Origin: Sphingomonadaceae bacterium
GTDB lineage: Bacteria; Pseudomonadota; Alphaproteobacteria; Sphingomonadales; Sphingomonadaceae
DNA length: 64,000 bases
Direction of reading: 5' to 3'
Assembly (NCBI GenBank): GCA_024236155.1
Contig: JACKLA010000002.1
Span: 186,001-250,000, forward strand
Made by a program: the position numbers and the translations under genes. Positions 32,456 to 42,042 of the stretch are shown here, piece by piece. Position 1 is the first letter of the stretch, and each line of letters begins with the position of its first letter. The notes beneath the pieces are model-generated. The model saw only the letters and a list, made by a program, of their open reading frames with translations. It was not told the DNA's origin and did not search any database.

Positions 32456-32584
32456 TTACGTCAGGTCGTCCCCGGCCTGGCCGACCGATTCGATATCACG
32501 CCCCAGCCCCTTCACCGTATTGCAGGCGGCCGTGGTCATCGAGATTGCGGCGATACCAAGTGCTAGGAGGATTTTCCTGGTCAT
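32456..32584 (-). CDS. Entericidin EcnA/B-type small lipoprotein
   Basis: 42 residues: MTRKILLALGIAAISMTTAAC then NTVKGLGRDIESVGQAG. The lipobox TAAC followed by NT-x-GxG-x-DI is the entericidin family pattern. These small envelope lipoproteins are stress-linked; in E. coli they act as antidote and toxin to the cell. Only one is present here. AAGGA lies upstream of the start. The longer open frame upstream has no protein-like sequence. Confidence 0.9.
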   Translation of the reverse strand: MTRKILLALGIAAISMTTAACNTVKGLGRDIESVGQAGDDLT

Positions 32585-32695
32585 TTCTGAATCCTTTCGT
32601 GCGGTTCGTCCCTGCTGGAACGAGCGCAACGGAAATCGGTTCCATAAGCATGCCGACGCATTGCATCCCCCGCAGGGTGCAACCATATCGCGCGC

Positions 32696-32926
32696 GTGGA
32701 ACTGCGACATTTCCTGATTTTTGCCAGCGAGGCAGAGGCCGTCGGGCTGTGGGGCCTTGGCCTGATCGCGATCGCGATATGGGCCGCCTTTATGGAACGT
32801 CGCCGCCTGAAGCGACAATCCATCGACAGCGTCGGCTGGGTGCCGTGGTTCGCGATCAGCTTCGTCTGCATGATCCTCGGGGCAGGGCTGGTCGCCGCAT
32901 CCTTCAAGGGGATCGCTGCAGGCTAG
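32696..32926 (+). CDS. Small two-helix membrane protein
   Basis: 76 residues from GTG 32696: MELRHFLIFASEAEAVGLWG, a first helix (LIAIAIWAAF), a basic linker ERRRLKRQ and a second helix (WFAISFVCMILGAGLVAASF). By the positive-inside rule the linker faces the cytoplasm. I do not recognise the family. It is divergent from the entericidin gene and converges with cpaF, whose stop is 3 bases away. It is kept because composition and phase look coding throughout. Confidence 0.6.
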   Translation: MELRHFLIFASEAEAVGLWGLGLIAIAIWAAFMERRRLKRQSIDSVGWVPWFAISFVCMILGAGLVAASFKGIAAG

Positions 32927-32929
32927 GCC

Positions 32930-34468
32930 TTACAGGCAGGCTTCCAGATACGCCTGGTCGAAACCGAACTGGCGAGCCTTTTCGAGCGTATAGGGCCGCA
33001 GGCCGCTCGAGCGGAATTCGCCGAGGATCTTGCCGTCCTCGCTCTCGTCGAGATACTCGAACTTGAACAGTTCCTGCGTCACGATCACATCGCCTTCCAT
33101 CCCGATCACCTCGGTGATGTTGGTGGTACGACGCGAACCATCGCGCAGACGCTTCACCTGCACGATCAGGTCGACCGATTCGGCGATCTGGCGCGAAATG
33201 GCTTCCTTGGGGATCTTGATGTCGCCCATCAGGATCATGTTTCCCATACGGCCGAGGCATTCGCGCGGGCTGTTGGCGTGGAGCGTACACATCGAGCCAT
33301 CGTGGCCGGTGTTCATGGCGGCGAGAAGGTCGAAACATTCCGCGCCACGAATTTCGCCCAGGATGATGCGGTCAGGGCGCATACGCAGGGCGTTCTTCAC
33401 AAGGTCACCGATGGTGATGGCACCCTGGCCTTCAAGGTTCGGCGGGCGGGTTTCGAGCGGCAGCCAGTGCGGCTGCTGCAGGCGAAGTTCGGCGGCGTCC
33501 TCGATGGTCAGCACGCGTTCGCCCGGGTCGATCATCTTCGACAGGGCGTTGAGCATGGTCGTCTTACCCGAACCCGTGCCGCCCGAGATGACGATGTTCA
33601 TCCGGCATGCGCCTGCGATCTTGAGCGCGGTACACATCTTGTCGCTCATCGAACCGAAATCCTTGAGCATGTCGAGCGTGATCGGCTTTTCGGAGAATTT
33701 ACGAATCGAGATTGCAGTGCCGCGCAGCGACAGCGGCGGAACGATGACGTTCACACGGCTGCCGTCCTTGAGACGGGCGTCGGCTAGCGGCGTGGTCTGG
33801 TCGACGCGGCGACCGACCTGGTTCACGATGCGCTGGGCGATCTGGAACAGGTGTTGCTCATCGCGGAACCGGATCGGTGCGATGACCAGCTTGCCCTTCT
33901 TTTCGATGTAGGTCTGGTCCGGGCCGTTGACCATGATATCGGACACGTCGGGATCGTTGAGCAGTTCTTCGAGCGGGCCGAAACCCAGCAGCTCGTCGAT
34001 CAGCACCTTTTCGAGCGCGAACTGCTCGCGCCGGTTGAGCGTGACCTTCAGCTCGGCCAGCACTTCCATGATGATCGGGCGGAATTCTTCGGACAGTTCT
34101 TCCTTCGACAGCGTGGCCGCTGCTTCGGGGTCGACGCGTTCGAGCAGGCGCGGCAGCACCTGTTCCTTGATCTTGTGGACGCTGGCTTCGAAGCCGCCGA
34201 CATCGGCCTCACCCGAATGAACCTGGTTTGCGCGGTCGGCCAGACGGGCCATCGCGTCGTTCTTGCTCGGCTGTCCACCGCCGGATGGCGGGGGTGGGGC
34301 GCTGCCTTCACCGGGAAGAGGCGGGAATTGTTCGCCGCCGGGAGGAGGAGGGGTATCGCCCGATGGCTTGCTGCCGCCGCCACCCTGCATCGGGCGGGCA
34401 ACGCCAAATTGCGGACGTGCGCCGGGCTTCATTCCGCCAGGTCCGTTTTTCCGTCCGAATGCGCTCAT
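32930..34468 (-). CDS. cpaF: CpaF/TadA-type secretion ATPase, isolated
   Basis: Hexameric ATPase that powers Flp/Tad pilus assembly and similar type II/IV systems. 512 residues. Walker A ISGGTGSGKTT near 296-304, the Asp box LTIEDAAELRLQQPHW, Walker B RIILGEIRG, and the His box TGHDGSMCTLHANS are all present. The first 75 or so residues are a Gly/Pro-rich, disordered stretch (GGGGSKPSGDTPPPPGGEQF). The rest of a cpa/tad cluster is not in this window. ATG 34468 (MSAFGRKN) is the first sensible start. A TTAACCAA box lies about 150 bases upstream. Confidence 0.95.
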   Translation of the reverse strand: MSAFGRKNGPGGMKPGARPQFGVARPMQGGGGSKPSGDTPPPPGGEQFPPLPGEGSAPPPPSGGGQPSKNDAMARLADRANQVHSGEADVGGFEASVHKIKEQVLPRLLERVDPEAAATLSKEELSEEFRPIIMEVLAELKVTLNRREQFALEKVLIDELLGFGPLEELLNDPDVSDIMVNGPDQTYIEKKGKLVIAPIRFRDEQHLFQIAQRIVNQVGRRVDQTTPLADARLKDGSRVNVIVPPLSLRGTAISIRKFSEKPITLDMLKDFGSMSDKMCTALKIAGACRMNIVISGGTGSGKTTMLNALSKMIDPGERVLTIEDAAELRLQQPHWLPLETRPPNLEGQGAITIGDLVKNALRMRPDRIILGEIRGAECFDLLAAMNTGHDGSMCTLHANSPRECLGRMGNMILMGDIKIPKEAISRQIAESVDLIVQVKRLRDGSRRTTNITEVIGMEGDVIVTQELFKFEYLDESEDGKILGEFRSSGLRPYTLEKARQFGFDQAYLEACL

Positions 34469-34614
34469 TACTGCCCCCAAGTGACATAAACTGGTTGCCG
34501 TCCTTCCACGCCACATGGCGAAGAGGGACTTGCGAGAAATGGTGAATAGGATGGAAAGCTTATTTTTTTCCTAAGCCCGACCGACCGGCCCCCGAAAGTT
34601 TTGATTAACCAAAT

Positions 34615-34622
34615 TTTGCTAG
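34615..34622 (+). promoter_or_regulatory. TTAACCAA, CtrA-like box between cpaF and the divergent gene
   Basis: One mismatch from the CtrA octamer TTAACCAT. It lies in the 186-base divergent region, 33 bases before the start at 34655. Tad pilus genes are in the CtrA regulon of several alphaproteobacteria, which makes the site plausible; a chance match is also possible. Confidence 0.3.
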
Positions 34623-34654
34623 CCAGCACTGGAATGTAAATTGGGGCGGGCACA

Positions 34655-35998
34655 ATGAATGCGATCAGGAAACAGCTGAAGTTCGAAATGCTTAGGGATT
34701 TTCCCTGGCAGTGGGCTTTCTGGTGGGTCTTGCTGCCGAACCTGGCGATCGTAGCAATGTGGCCGGTGGGTGGCCCTTCGATGGCGGCGCCGATGTTCTT
34801 TTGCGGATTGATGGCGATCGTTGCATCCCAGCGGTCAAGCGCGATCCTGCGGGTTCTCGCCATGCTTTCGATCTTCCTGATCCTTCTGGCGTTCTACGCG
34901 ACAAAATCATTCAATGTCGGCCTGGGTAATATCGCCATGGTCGACCAGTATCTCGTCGAACTGCGCCCGGCCCAGTCGCCGGAGTATCTCGTCGCGGGCG
35001 TGGTTCTCGCGATCGCGATGGGGCTGGCCCTGCGGTTTGGCACCAGGACACGCAAGTTCGGATCGACCAGCCAGTTCGTCATGGCGATCGCGGCCGTGGC
35101 CCTGCTGGTGAATGCCGATACCTATGCGACTGCGGAAACGCGCGGCAGCTACAAGGCGAAGGCACCGGCTGGCACACCAATCGATTCGGCGATCCTGCAG
35201 AATCACATCGGCCCGAGCACGGTCGAGGCGGACAACCTGATCGTGATTATCGTCGAGAGCTGGGGCGTGCCTGCCAACGATTTCGATCGCGCGATCGATC
35301 ATCAGGTATGGGACACGACTGCGCTTGAAGCCCGCTATGAAGTTTCGCGTGGAATCAGCGAATATTATGGTTCGACGACCAACGCCGAAGTGCGCGAGTG
35401 GTGCGCTGTCTGGGCCGATCACATGTCGTTCGATTTCGACAATTCGGTCTGCCTGCCCGAAGCGTTCCGCCGCAAGGGTTTCGCGACCAAGGCCTTCCAT
35501 AGCTTCAATGACCAGTTTTTCCGGCGTGGCGAATGGTATCCCAAGCTCGGCTTCGAGGAAGACTACTTTGACCGCGAACTGACGAAGGAAGGCGCCCGCT
35601 TCTGCGACGGCGTGTTTCCCGGCGTTTGCGATACCGATGTCCCCAAGATCATGGCGAAGCACCTCAAGGAATCGAAGTCGGAGCGCAACCTGCTCTACTG
35701 GCTGACGCTGAATGCGCACCTGCCTGTCGGCAGCGAGCACAAGCTTGGCTCGGACGACTGCAAGCTGGGCAACGCACAATGGCGCGAAGATTTCCCGATG
35801 CTGTGCCGCAGCTATGCAGTCCATCAGGCAGTTGCGAAATCGATCTTCGAAGAGATCAATGCCGAGGATTTCCCGGAGGCAGACATCCTGATCGTTGGCG
35901 ATCACATGCCTCCGTTCTTCCCGCGCAACATCCGCACGCGCTTTGATTCGGCGCATGTGCCGTGGCTCTATCTCAAGAACCGGGCAGCGGGCGACTGA
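34655..35998 (+). CDS. Membrane phosphoglycerol/phosphoethanolamine transferase-like protein (alkaline phosphatase superfamily)
   Basis: 447 residues. About five membrane helices in the first 155 residues, then an extracytoplasmic sulfatase-fold domain: metal site start VESWGVP (E201), probable nucleophile threonine in GSTTNAEVREWC (239-250), and the metal-binding GDHMPPF near the end. This layout is that of the MdoB/LtaS/EptA-like group, which moves head groups from lipids to periplasmic glycans or lipids. Several Cys (C250, C267 area) may form disulfides. The exact acceptor is unknown. ATG follows GGGGCGGG. Confidence 0.8.
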   Translation: MNAIRKQLKFEMLRDFPWQWAFWWVLLPNLAIVAMWPVGGPSMAAPMFFCGLMAIVASQRSSAILRVLAMLSIFLILLAFYATKSFNVGLGNIAMVDQYLVELRPAQSPEYLVAGVVLAIAMGLALRFGTRTRKFGSTSQFVMAIAAVALLVNADTYATAETRGSYKAKAPAGTPIDSAILQNHIGPSTVEADNLIVIIVESWGVPANDFDRAIDHQVWDTTALEARYEVSRGISEYYGSTTNAEVREWCAVWADHMSFDFDNSVCLPEAFRRKGFATKAFHSFNDQFFRRGEWYPKLGFEEDYFDRELTKEGARFCDGVFPGVCDTDVPKIMAKHLKESKSERNLLYWLTLNAHLPVGSEHKLGSDDCKLGNAQWREDFPMLCRSYAVHQAVAKSIFEEINAEDFPEADILIVGDHMPPFFPRNIRTRFDSAHVPWLYLKNRAAGD

Positions 35999-36076
35999 GC
36001 AATCGGTTCGGTCGCTGCATCCGGGACTGGCTTTGACGCCGGTGTTTGAATAGAGCGCGGGGCGAATCGAGGCCCC

Positions 36077-36970
36077 ATGACTTCCAACAATGAAAGGGCA
36101 GGCATACTGCTCGCATTGACCGGCTTTGCCGTGCTTGCGGTTGGCGATGCCGTGGTCAAGACAATGGCCGGACAGTGGTCGCCGATCGCGGTTGCTGCCC
36201 TGCGTTTTGCCATGGCGGTGTTGGGCCTTGGAACACTGCTGGCGCTGCGCGAAGGACGCGAGGGGTTCAGGCCCGCCAGCCCATGGCTCCAGCTTGGGCG
36301 CGGGTTCTGCCTTGCCATGGCTACGCTGTGCTTCTTCACCTCGATTTTCCTGATGCCACTGGCGGTCGCGACGTCGCTTGTCTTTATCTCACCGATCTTC
36401 ACCGCCTTGCTCAGCGGCCCCCTCCTGAAGGAGAAGGTGCGTCCGGAAACACTGGTTGCTTCGGTGATCGCCTTTATCGGGGTACTCGTCGTCTTGCGGC
36501 CAAACCTGGCGGAATCGGGCTGGGTCGCGCTGCTTCCATTGTGTTCCGCGCTCTTCATCAGCTTTATGATGATCGCCAATCGCGCGGTGGCCGGGCAGGG
36601 CAGTTCGCTGTCGATGCAGTTGTTTATCGCTGGCGGCGCTGCGCCGATCCTGGTTGTCGCGACCCTGATCGGGCGTGCCAGCGGCGTCGATGTGCTGCAG
36701 TTCGGCTGGCCACCTGCCGATGTGGTGCTGCGCTGCCTGGTGGTGGCGATCACTGCCAGCACCGCACATTGGCTGGTCTTTCTCGGTACGACACGTGCCG
36801 GCGCTTCAACCATCGCTCCGATGACCTATATCCAGCTGCTCGTTGCGACGGTGCTCGGCTGGTGGTGGTTTGGAGAGATGCCCGACATGATCTCGCTGCT
36901 CGGCGCGGTCATTATTGTTGGTGCAGGGCTCTATCTCTGGAAATCGGGCACCCGAAAAGCGCAGAACTGA
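36077..36970 (+). CDS. EamA/DMT-family transporter
   Basis: 297 residues with ten membrane helices in two EamA repeats. Landmarks: AGILLALTGFAVLAVGDAVVK at the start, FFTSIFLMPLAVATSLVFISPIFTALLSG closing the first repeat (in pieces), and ASTIAPMTYIQLLVATVLGWW in the second. Drug/metabolite transporters of this type export small solutes; the substrate is not readable. It sits between the transferase-like gene and glmS without obvious coupling. Confidence 0.9.
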   Translation: MTSNNERAGILLALTGFAVLAVGDAVVKTMAGQWSPIAVAALRFAMAVLGLGTLLALREGREGFRPASPWLQLGRGFCLAMATLCFFTSIFLMPLAVATSLVFISPIFTALLSGPLLKEKVRPETLVASVIAFIGVLVVLRPNLAESGWVALLPLCSALFISFMMIANRAVAGQGSSLSMQLFIAGGAAPILVVATLIGRASGVDVLQFGWPPADVVLRCLVVAITASTAHWLVFLGTTRAGASTIAPMTYIQLLVATVLGWWWFGEMPDMISLLGAVIIVGAGLYLWKSGTRKAQN

Positions 36971-37076
36971 CAGGCAGGCATTGATCGGGTGCGACAAGGC
37001 ACTACACCAAATCCAAAGCTTTCTCGTCTATCGGCACGGTTCTGATCGTCCGAAGGCAAACAAGGGTCTGATTGCA

Positions 37077-38900
37077 ATGTGCGGAATTATCGGGATCGTC
37101 GGCAAGGAAGCGGTGGCTGACCGGCTGGTCGATGGCCTCAGGCGGATGGAATATCGCGGTTACGACAGCGCGGGGGTCTGCACCATCGAGGGCGGACAAC
37201 TGGTTCGCCGCCGCGCTTCGGGCAAGCTGGCCAATCTCGTCACCGAACTGGCGGGCAATCCTGCGCCGGGCGTGATCGGCATCGCGCATACCCGCTGGGC
37301 GACGCACGGTGCACCGACGGCGGAGAATGCGCATCCCCATGCAACGGGCGAAGTCGCGCTGGTGCACAACGGCATCATCGAAAACTTCAAGCCGCTGCGC
37401 GATGAACTGATCGCCTCGGGCCGCACGCTTGAAAGCGAGACCGACAGCGAAGTCGTCGCCCACCTGATTTCGCGCGAAGTCGAGGCTGGTGCATCGCCGC
37501 AAGATGCTGTGAAGACGGTGTTGCCGCGCCTGCGCGGTGCTTTCGCGCTTGCCATTGCCTTCCGCCAGCACCCCGGGCTCCTGGTCGGTGCGCGGCTGGG
37601 ATCGCCTCTCGTTGTCGGCTATGGTGAGGGCGAGATGTATCTCGGCTCGGACGCGCTGGCACTCGCACCGCTGACCCAGAAGATCGCCTATCTCGACGAA
37701 GGCGACTGGGTTGTGATCGAGCAGGGTCGCGCAACGATTCACGATAGCGAAAACAACCCGGTGGAACGCGAAGTTACCACTTCGGGTGCTTCTGCGGCTG
37801 CGGTCGAGAAGGGCAATTATCGCCACTACATGCAGAAAGAGATCTTCGAGCAGCCGACCGTGGTTGCGCAGACTCTTTCGAGCTACGTCCACCAGGCCGA
37901 CGAAACCGTCGCGCTACCCCAGATCGATTTCGATCTGTCGGCGATCAACCGCGTGACCATCGTCGCCTGCGGCACGTCGTATTACGCCGGCATGGTGGCC
38001 AAATACTGGTTCGAGCAGTTCGCCCGGGTTCCGGTCGATATCGATGTCGCCAGCGAGTTCCGCTATCGTGATCCGGTGCTCGAGGCTGGCGGGCTGGCCC
38101 TGTTCATCTCGCAAAGCGGTGAAACAGCAGATACGCTCGCAGCTCTGCGCCATTGCAAGGAACACGGCCAGACCATCGGCGTGGTGGTCAACGTGCCGAC
38201 CAGTTCCATGGCGCGCGAGGCGGACCTGCTCCTGCCGACCCATGCGGGGCCGGAGATCGGCGTCGCATCGACCAAGGCGTTTACCTGCCAGTTGGCGGTG
38301 CTCGCCGCGCTTGCGGCACATATGGCGGTAAAGAAGGGCTACATGAGCCGCGAGGAAGAGCGCGAGGTGGTCAAACACTTGCTCGAAGCTCCCGCTGCGC
38401 TCAACGCCGCGCTCGACCATGATGACGATATTGCCGGTATGGCGCATCTGATCGCACCAGCGCGCGACGTGCTTTACCTTGGCCGCGGGCCTGATTTCCC
38501 GCTGGCGATGGAAGGCGCGCTGAAACTCAAGGAAATCAGCTATATCCATGCTGAAGGCTATGCCTCGGGCGAAATGAAGCACGGCCCGATTGCGCTGATC
38601 GACGAACTGGTGCCGGTTATCGTGCTGGCGCCGTCGGGTCCGCTGTTCGAGAAAACCGTTTCCAACATGCAGGAAGTGCGCGCGCGAGGCGGTAAGGTGG
38701 TTCTGATCTCTGACGAGGAAGGGCTGGCCGAAGCTGGCGAGGATTGCATCGCCACGATCCAGATGCCCAAGGTGCATCCGCTGATCGCACCCTTGGTTTA
38801 CGCCGTTCCGGTCCAGTTGCTCGCTTACCACGTCGCCTGTGTAAAGGGGACCGACGTTGACCAACCGAGGAACCTGGCAAAATCCGTTACGGTTGAATGA
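37077..38900 (+). CDS. glmS: Glucosamine-6-phosphate synthase (isomerizing)
   Basis: First step of amino-sugar synthesis: fructose-6-phosphate plus glutamine gives glucosamine-6-phosphate. 607 residues. The N-terminal nucleophile is C2 (MCGIIGIVG), followed by the GATase fold (AHTRWATHGAPT, VHNGIIEN). The two SIS domains contain CGTSYYAG, SQSGETADTLAALR and AEGYASGEMKHGPIALID; it ends DQPRNLAKSVTVE. The start at 37077 is set by the need for C2 directly after Met. The frame is open 54 codons upstream, overlapping the transporter gene, but this would bury the nucleophile. Confidence 0.97.
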   Translation: MCGIIGIVGKEAVADRLVDGLRRMEYRGYDSAGVCTIEGGQLVRRRASGKLANLVTELAGNPAPGVIGIAHTRWATHGAPTAENAHPHATGEVALVHNGIIENFKPLRDELIASGRTLESETDSEVVAHLISREVEAGASPQDAVKTVLPRLRGAFALAIAFRQHPGLLVGARLGSPLVVGYGEGEMYLGSDALALAPLTQKIAYLDEGDWVVIEQGRATIHDSENNPVEREVTTSGASAAAVEKGNYRHYMQKEIFEQPTVVAQTLSSYVHQADETVALPQIDFDLSAINRVTIVACGTSYYAGMVAKYWFEQFARVPVDIDVASEFRYRDPVLEAGGLALFISQSGETADTLAALRHCKEHGQTIGVVVNVPTSSMAREADLLLPTHAGPEIGVASTKAFTCQLAVLAALAAHMAVKKGYMSREEEREVVKHLLEAPAALNAALDHDDDIAGMAHLIAPARDVLYLGRGPDFPLAMEGALKLKEISYIHAEGYASGEMKHGPIALIDELVPVIVLAPSGPLFEKTVSNMQEVRARGGKVVLISDEEGLAEAGEDCIATIQMPKVHPLIAPLVYAVPVQLLAYHVACVKGTDVDQPRNLAKSVTVE

Positions 38901-38937
38901 CTTGATCGAAGGGCGCTGGCAAGTTGCCAAGCGAATG

Positions 38938-38963
38938 AAGGGCGTGATTTTCCTTACACCCTT
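38938..38963 (+). terminator. Possible terminator after glmS
   Basis: AAGGGCGTGA (38938-38947) pairs with TTACACCCTT (38954-38963) at 8 of 10 positions over a 6-base loop; a T run follows at 38979-38984. The distance to the T run is long, so this is a weak call. Confidence 0.35.
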
Positions 38964-39000
38964 TACCAGCCTATAACCTTTTTTGCTTACCCGAGTGGGC

Positions 39001-41352
39001 GTGAGTGACAACGCGCCCGATCAACCGGCTCTACCGGCGAAATTGCCTGCAATGGCCGTTCTCGGGCTAACCAGCCCGGAAGCGGGCGATTGGGCACGCC
39101 TGCGCGCCTTGCAATATTCCAACATGCAGCCGCTGCGCCCGGTTCGAATGTGTGGTCAGTTCACAGGCGCGTTGTTTACCGCAGCCGTAGTGTTTCAGGC
39201 ATTGGGCTTGGTCGTGGCAACCGCATGGATGGCCGCGTTTTGCGCGTCGCTCTGGTACGCCAGCAATGCTGCGGGCCAGCTTAGCGACACCGAAGTGCGG
39301 CGCCCCACTGTTGCCGAAGTTCGCTCGCACAGCATTGCAGCCGGGGTCCTGAGTGCAGTCTGGGCGCTTGCACCGCTGGCTGTAGGCTGGTGGGGAACAC
39401 CAACCCAGTTGATGGTCGTCTGGGCCATCCTTGCGGCGATGATCGCTGGTTCTTCGCTTTTCCTTGCGGCATTGCCGCTCTCGACGGTGACTTTTGCGAT
39501 CCTGACCGGGACCGCCACCGTTATTGCCGCACTGGTCAACGGGCAATTCCTGTTCGCGGCAAGCGTCGTGATGCTTCTGCTGCTCGTTGGCTTTGGATCG
39601 GTCGATGTCGCGCGCACTTTCCTGACCGCGCGCATCGCCGAGGCAGGCATCGCGGAAAAAAGCGAAGTCGTTTCGCTGCTGCTGCGCGAATTCGAGGAAC
39701 ACCAGGCCGACTGGTTGTGGGAAATCGACACCAACCGCAGGGTCCGCAAGGCCTCGCCGCGCTTCTCTTTTGCGCTGGGCAAAGCACCTGACGATGTCGA
39801 TGGACTGCCGTTCCTGCAATTGATCGCGGGCGATGCCTGGGAGACCGGACAGTTTGCGCCAAGCCTGCATGATCTTGCCGAGCGCCTGAAGCGCCGTGAG
39901 AACTTCTCCAACCTCATCGTGCGGGTCACCATTGATGGCGAAAACCGCTGGTGGGAATTGTCAGGGACGCCAATCCTCGACGAGACGGGTAGCTATCTCG
40001 GCTTCCGTGGGGTCGGTTCGGACGTTACCGAGCAACGCGAGTCGAGCGAGAAGATCGCTTATCTGGCGCGCTATGATACGCTGACCGGGCTGCCCAATCG
40101 CCTCATGCTCAACGAGGCGCTGCGCGACGCCCTGAAATTTGCCGAGCAATGGCGCACCAAATGCGCTTTCCTCATGCTCGATCTCGACCGGTTCAAGGCC
40201 GTCAACGATTCACTCGGCCACCTTGTCGGGGACCGGTTGCTGGCCGAAGTGTCCTCACGCCTCAAGGAACTGATGGACGAGAATGCGATGTGCGGTCGTC
40301 TCGGTGGGGACGAGTTCGCCGTTGTCGTGCGCGATGCATCGGAGAAGGGCTCGGTCGAGCGGCTCGCCCGCCGGATCATCGGCAGGCTGTCACAGCCATA
40401 TGATATCGACAACCACACGCTCTATGTCGGTGCCAGCGTCGGCAGTGCCGTTGGCCTGCGCGATGGTGCTTCGGTCGAGGAACTGATGCGCAATGCCGAC
40501 CTCGCGCTTTATCGTGCCAAGGACGAGGGCGGGGGCGAACATTTCGCTTACGAGCCCAGCTTCCACGCGCATGCGGAAGAACGCCGCAAGCTCGAATTCT
40601 CACTGCGCCGCGCCATCGAACGCAAGGAACTGGTGCTCAACTACCAGCCGGTGGTCGATGCCAACACGGAAGAACTGGTCAGCTTCGAAGCGCTGGTGCG
40701 CTGGAACAGCAGCGATCATGGTTTCGTGAGCCCGGGCAAGTTTATTCCGCTGGCAGAAGATACCCGCCTGATCGTACCGATCGGCAACTGGGTGCTCGAA
40801 ACGGCCTGTCGCGAAGCGGCCAACTGGCCGAGCCATGTTCGTGTTGCCGTCAATGTCTCGGGCGAGCAACTGGTCGAACCGGACTTTACCAGTAATGTCG
40901 TGCGCGCGCTTTCACAGAGCGGGCTCGAGGCGAACCGGCTCGAAATCGAAGTGACAGAGAGCATCTTCCTGCGCGATGCGGATATCGCCCGTGCTGCGCT
41001 GGAGCAGGTGATCGCCATCGGCTGCACCGTGGCCCTCGACGATTTCGGCACCGGCTATTCTTCGCTCGGCTACCTGCGTAAACTCAGCTTCTCGACCATC
41101 AAGGTGGATCGCAGCTTCGTGCAGGGTGCGGTGCAGAACAGCGCGGAAAGCCTTGCCATCATCCGCGCCGTGGTGGCGATGGCCGACAGCCTCGATATGT
41201 CGACGACAGCAGAGGGTGTCGAGAGCGCTGAAGAAGCGGCGCTGATCCGCCAGCTGGGCTGCAAGAAGATCCAGGGCTATTACTTCGGTCGTCCCATGCC
41301 GGTCGACGAAGTGCGCGCGATTTTCCGCCGGAACGAAGCCGCCAACGCCTGA
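39001..41352 (+). CDS. Membrane-bound PAS-GGDEF-EAL cyclic-di-GMP protein
   Basis: 783 residues. Six or so membrane helices at about 55-200, a PAS-like domain at about 235-345 (ADWLWEIDTNRRVRKAS, GTPILDETGSYLGFRGVGSDVTEQR), an intact GGDEF site (GRLGGDEFAVV, GGDEF at 435-439) and an intact EAL domain (SFEALVRW at about 561-568, DDFGTGYSSLGYL, AEGVES). It may therefore both make and break cyclic-di-GMP. No RxxD inhibitory site is seen right before GGDEF. The start is uncertain: GTG 39001 is used; GTG 38995 and TTG 38983 are in frame. Confidence 0.92.
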   Translation: MSDNAPDQPALPAKLPAMAVLGLTSPEAGDWARLRALQYSNMQPLRPVRMCGQFTGALFTAAVVFQALGLVVATAWMAAFCASLWYASNAAGQLSDTEVRRPTVAEVRSHSIAAGVLSAVWALAPLAVGWWGTPTQLMVVWAILAAMIAGSSLFLAALPLSTVTFAILTGTATVIAALVNGQFLFAASVVMLLLLVGFGSVDVARTFLTARIAEAGIAEKSEVVSLLLREFEEHQADWLWEIDTNRRVRKASPRFSFALGKAPDDVDGLPFLQLIAGDAWETGQFAPSLHDLAERLKRRENFSNLIVRVTIDGENRWWELSGTPILDETGSYLGFRGVGSDVTEQRESSEKIAYLARYDTLTGLPNRLMLNEALRDALKFAEQWRTKCAFLMLDLDRFKAVNDSLGHLVGDRLLAEVSSRLKELMDENAMCGRLGGDEFAVVVRDASEKGSVERLARRIIGRLSQPYDIDNHTLYVGASVGSAVGLRDGASVEELMRNADLALYRAKDEGGGEHFAYEPSFHAHAEERRKLEFSLRRAIERKELVLNYQPVVDANTEELVSFEALVRWNSSDHGFVSPGKFIPLAEDTRLIVPIGNWVLETACREAANWPSHVRVAVNVSGEQLVEPDFTSNVVRALSQSGLEANRLEIEVTESIFLRDADIARAALEQVIAIGCTVALDDFGTGYSSLGYLRKLSFSTIKVDRSFVQGAVQNSAESLAIIRAVVAMADSLDMSTTAEGVESAEEAALIRQLGCKKIQGYYFGRPMPVDEVRAIFRRNEAANA

Positions 41353-41364
41353 TCCTGGTGAAAC

Positions 41365-42042
41365 TCAGGCGGCAACCAGCCGGGCGATTGCACTTTCGAA
41401 CAGCCGCCGTCCATCACTCCCGCCGTGATCGTCCTCGACCGCCCGTTCGGGGTGAGGCATCATGCCCAGCACATTGCCAGCAGCGTTCAGCACACCGGCA
41501 ATGTCACGGCGTGAGCCGTTGACGCTTTCGAGATAGCGGAAGGCGACCTGCCCTTCGCCCTCGACCCGGTTGAGCGTCTGGTCATCGGCAAAGAAGTTGC
41601 CGTCATGGTGCGCGACCGGGATGCTGATTTCCTCGCCCTGATTGTACTCAGAGGTGAACAGCGAGGAGGAATTCTCGACCTTCAGGCGCACATTGCGGCA
41701 GATGAAATTCTGGCTTGCATTGCGCATCAGCGCGCCGGGCAGGAGGCCGCTTTCGGTCAAGACCTGAAAGCCGTTGCACACGCCCAGCACGGGCACACCG
41801 CGCTGCGCAGCATCGACCACTGCGCGCATGATCGGGCTGCGCGCAGCCATCGCTCCGCTGCGAAGGTAGTCGCCGTAGGAAAAGCCACCCGGCAGCGCGA
41901 TGAAATCGAGACCGTCGGGGAGGGTGCTTTCACCGTGCCACACGCGATGCGGCGCAGTGCCTGAAACCTGCTCCAGCGCCACCGCCATATCGCGGTCGCA
42001 GTTCGAGCCGGGAAAGGTGATGACCGCCGAACGGAACGCCAT
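41365..42042 (-). CDS. purQ: Phosphoribosylformylglycinamidine synthase, glutaminase subunit
   Basis: 225 residues; supplies ammonia from glutamine to PurL in step 4 of purine synthesis. Class I amidotransferase triad: cysteine in LGVCNGFQVL, and histidine/glutamate in MMPHPERAVE. N-terminus MAFRSAVITFPGSNCDRDM is standard. ATG 42042 shares its last base with the purS stop, so purS and purQ are coupled. It converges with the GGDEF-EAL gene 12 bases away. purL is not in this window. Confidence 0.97.
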   Translation of the reverse strand: MAFRSAVITFPGSNCDRDMAVALEQVSGTAPHRVWHGESTLPDGLDFIALPGGFSYGDYLRSGAMAARSPIMRAVVDAAQRGVPVLGVCNGFQVLTESGLLPGALMRNASQNFICRNVRLKVENSSSLFTSEYNQGEEISIPVAHHDGNFFADDQTLNRVEGEGQVAFRYLESVNGSRRDIAGVLNAAGNVLGMMPHPERAVEDDHGGSDGRRLFESAIARLVAA

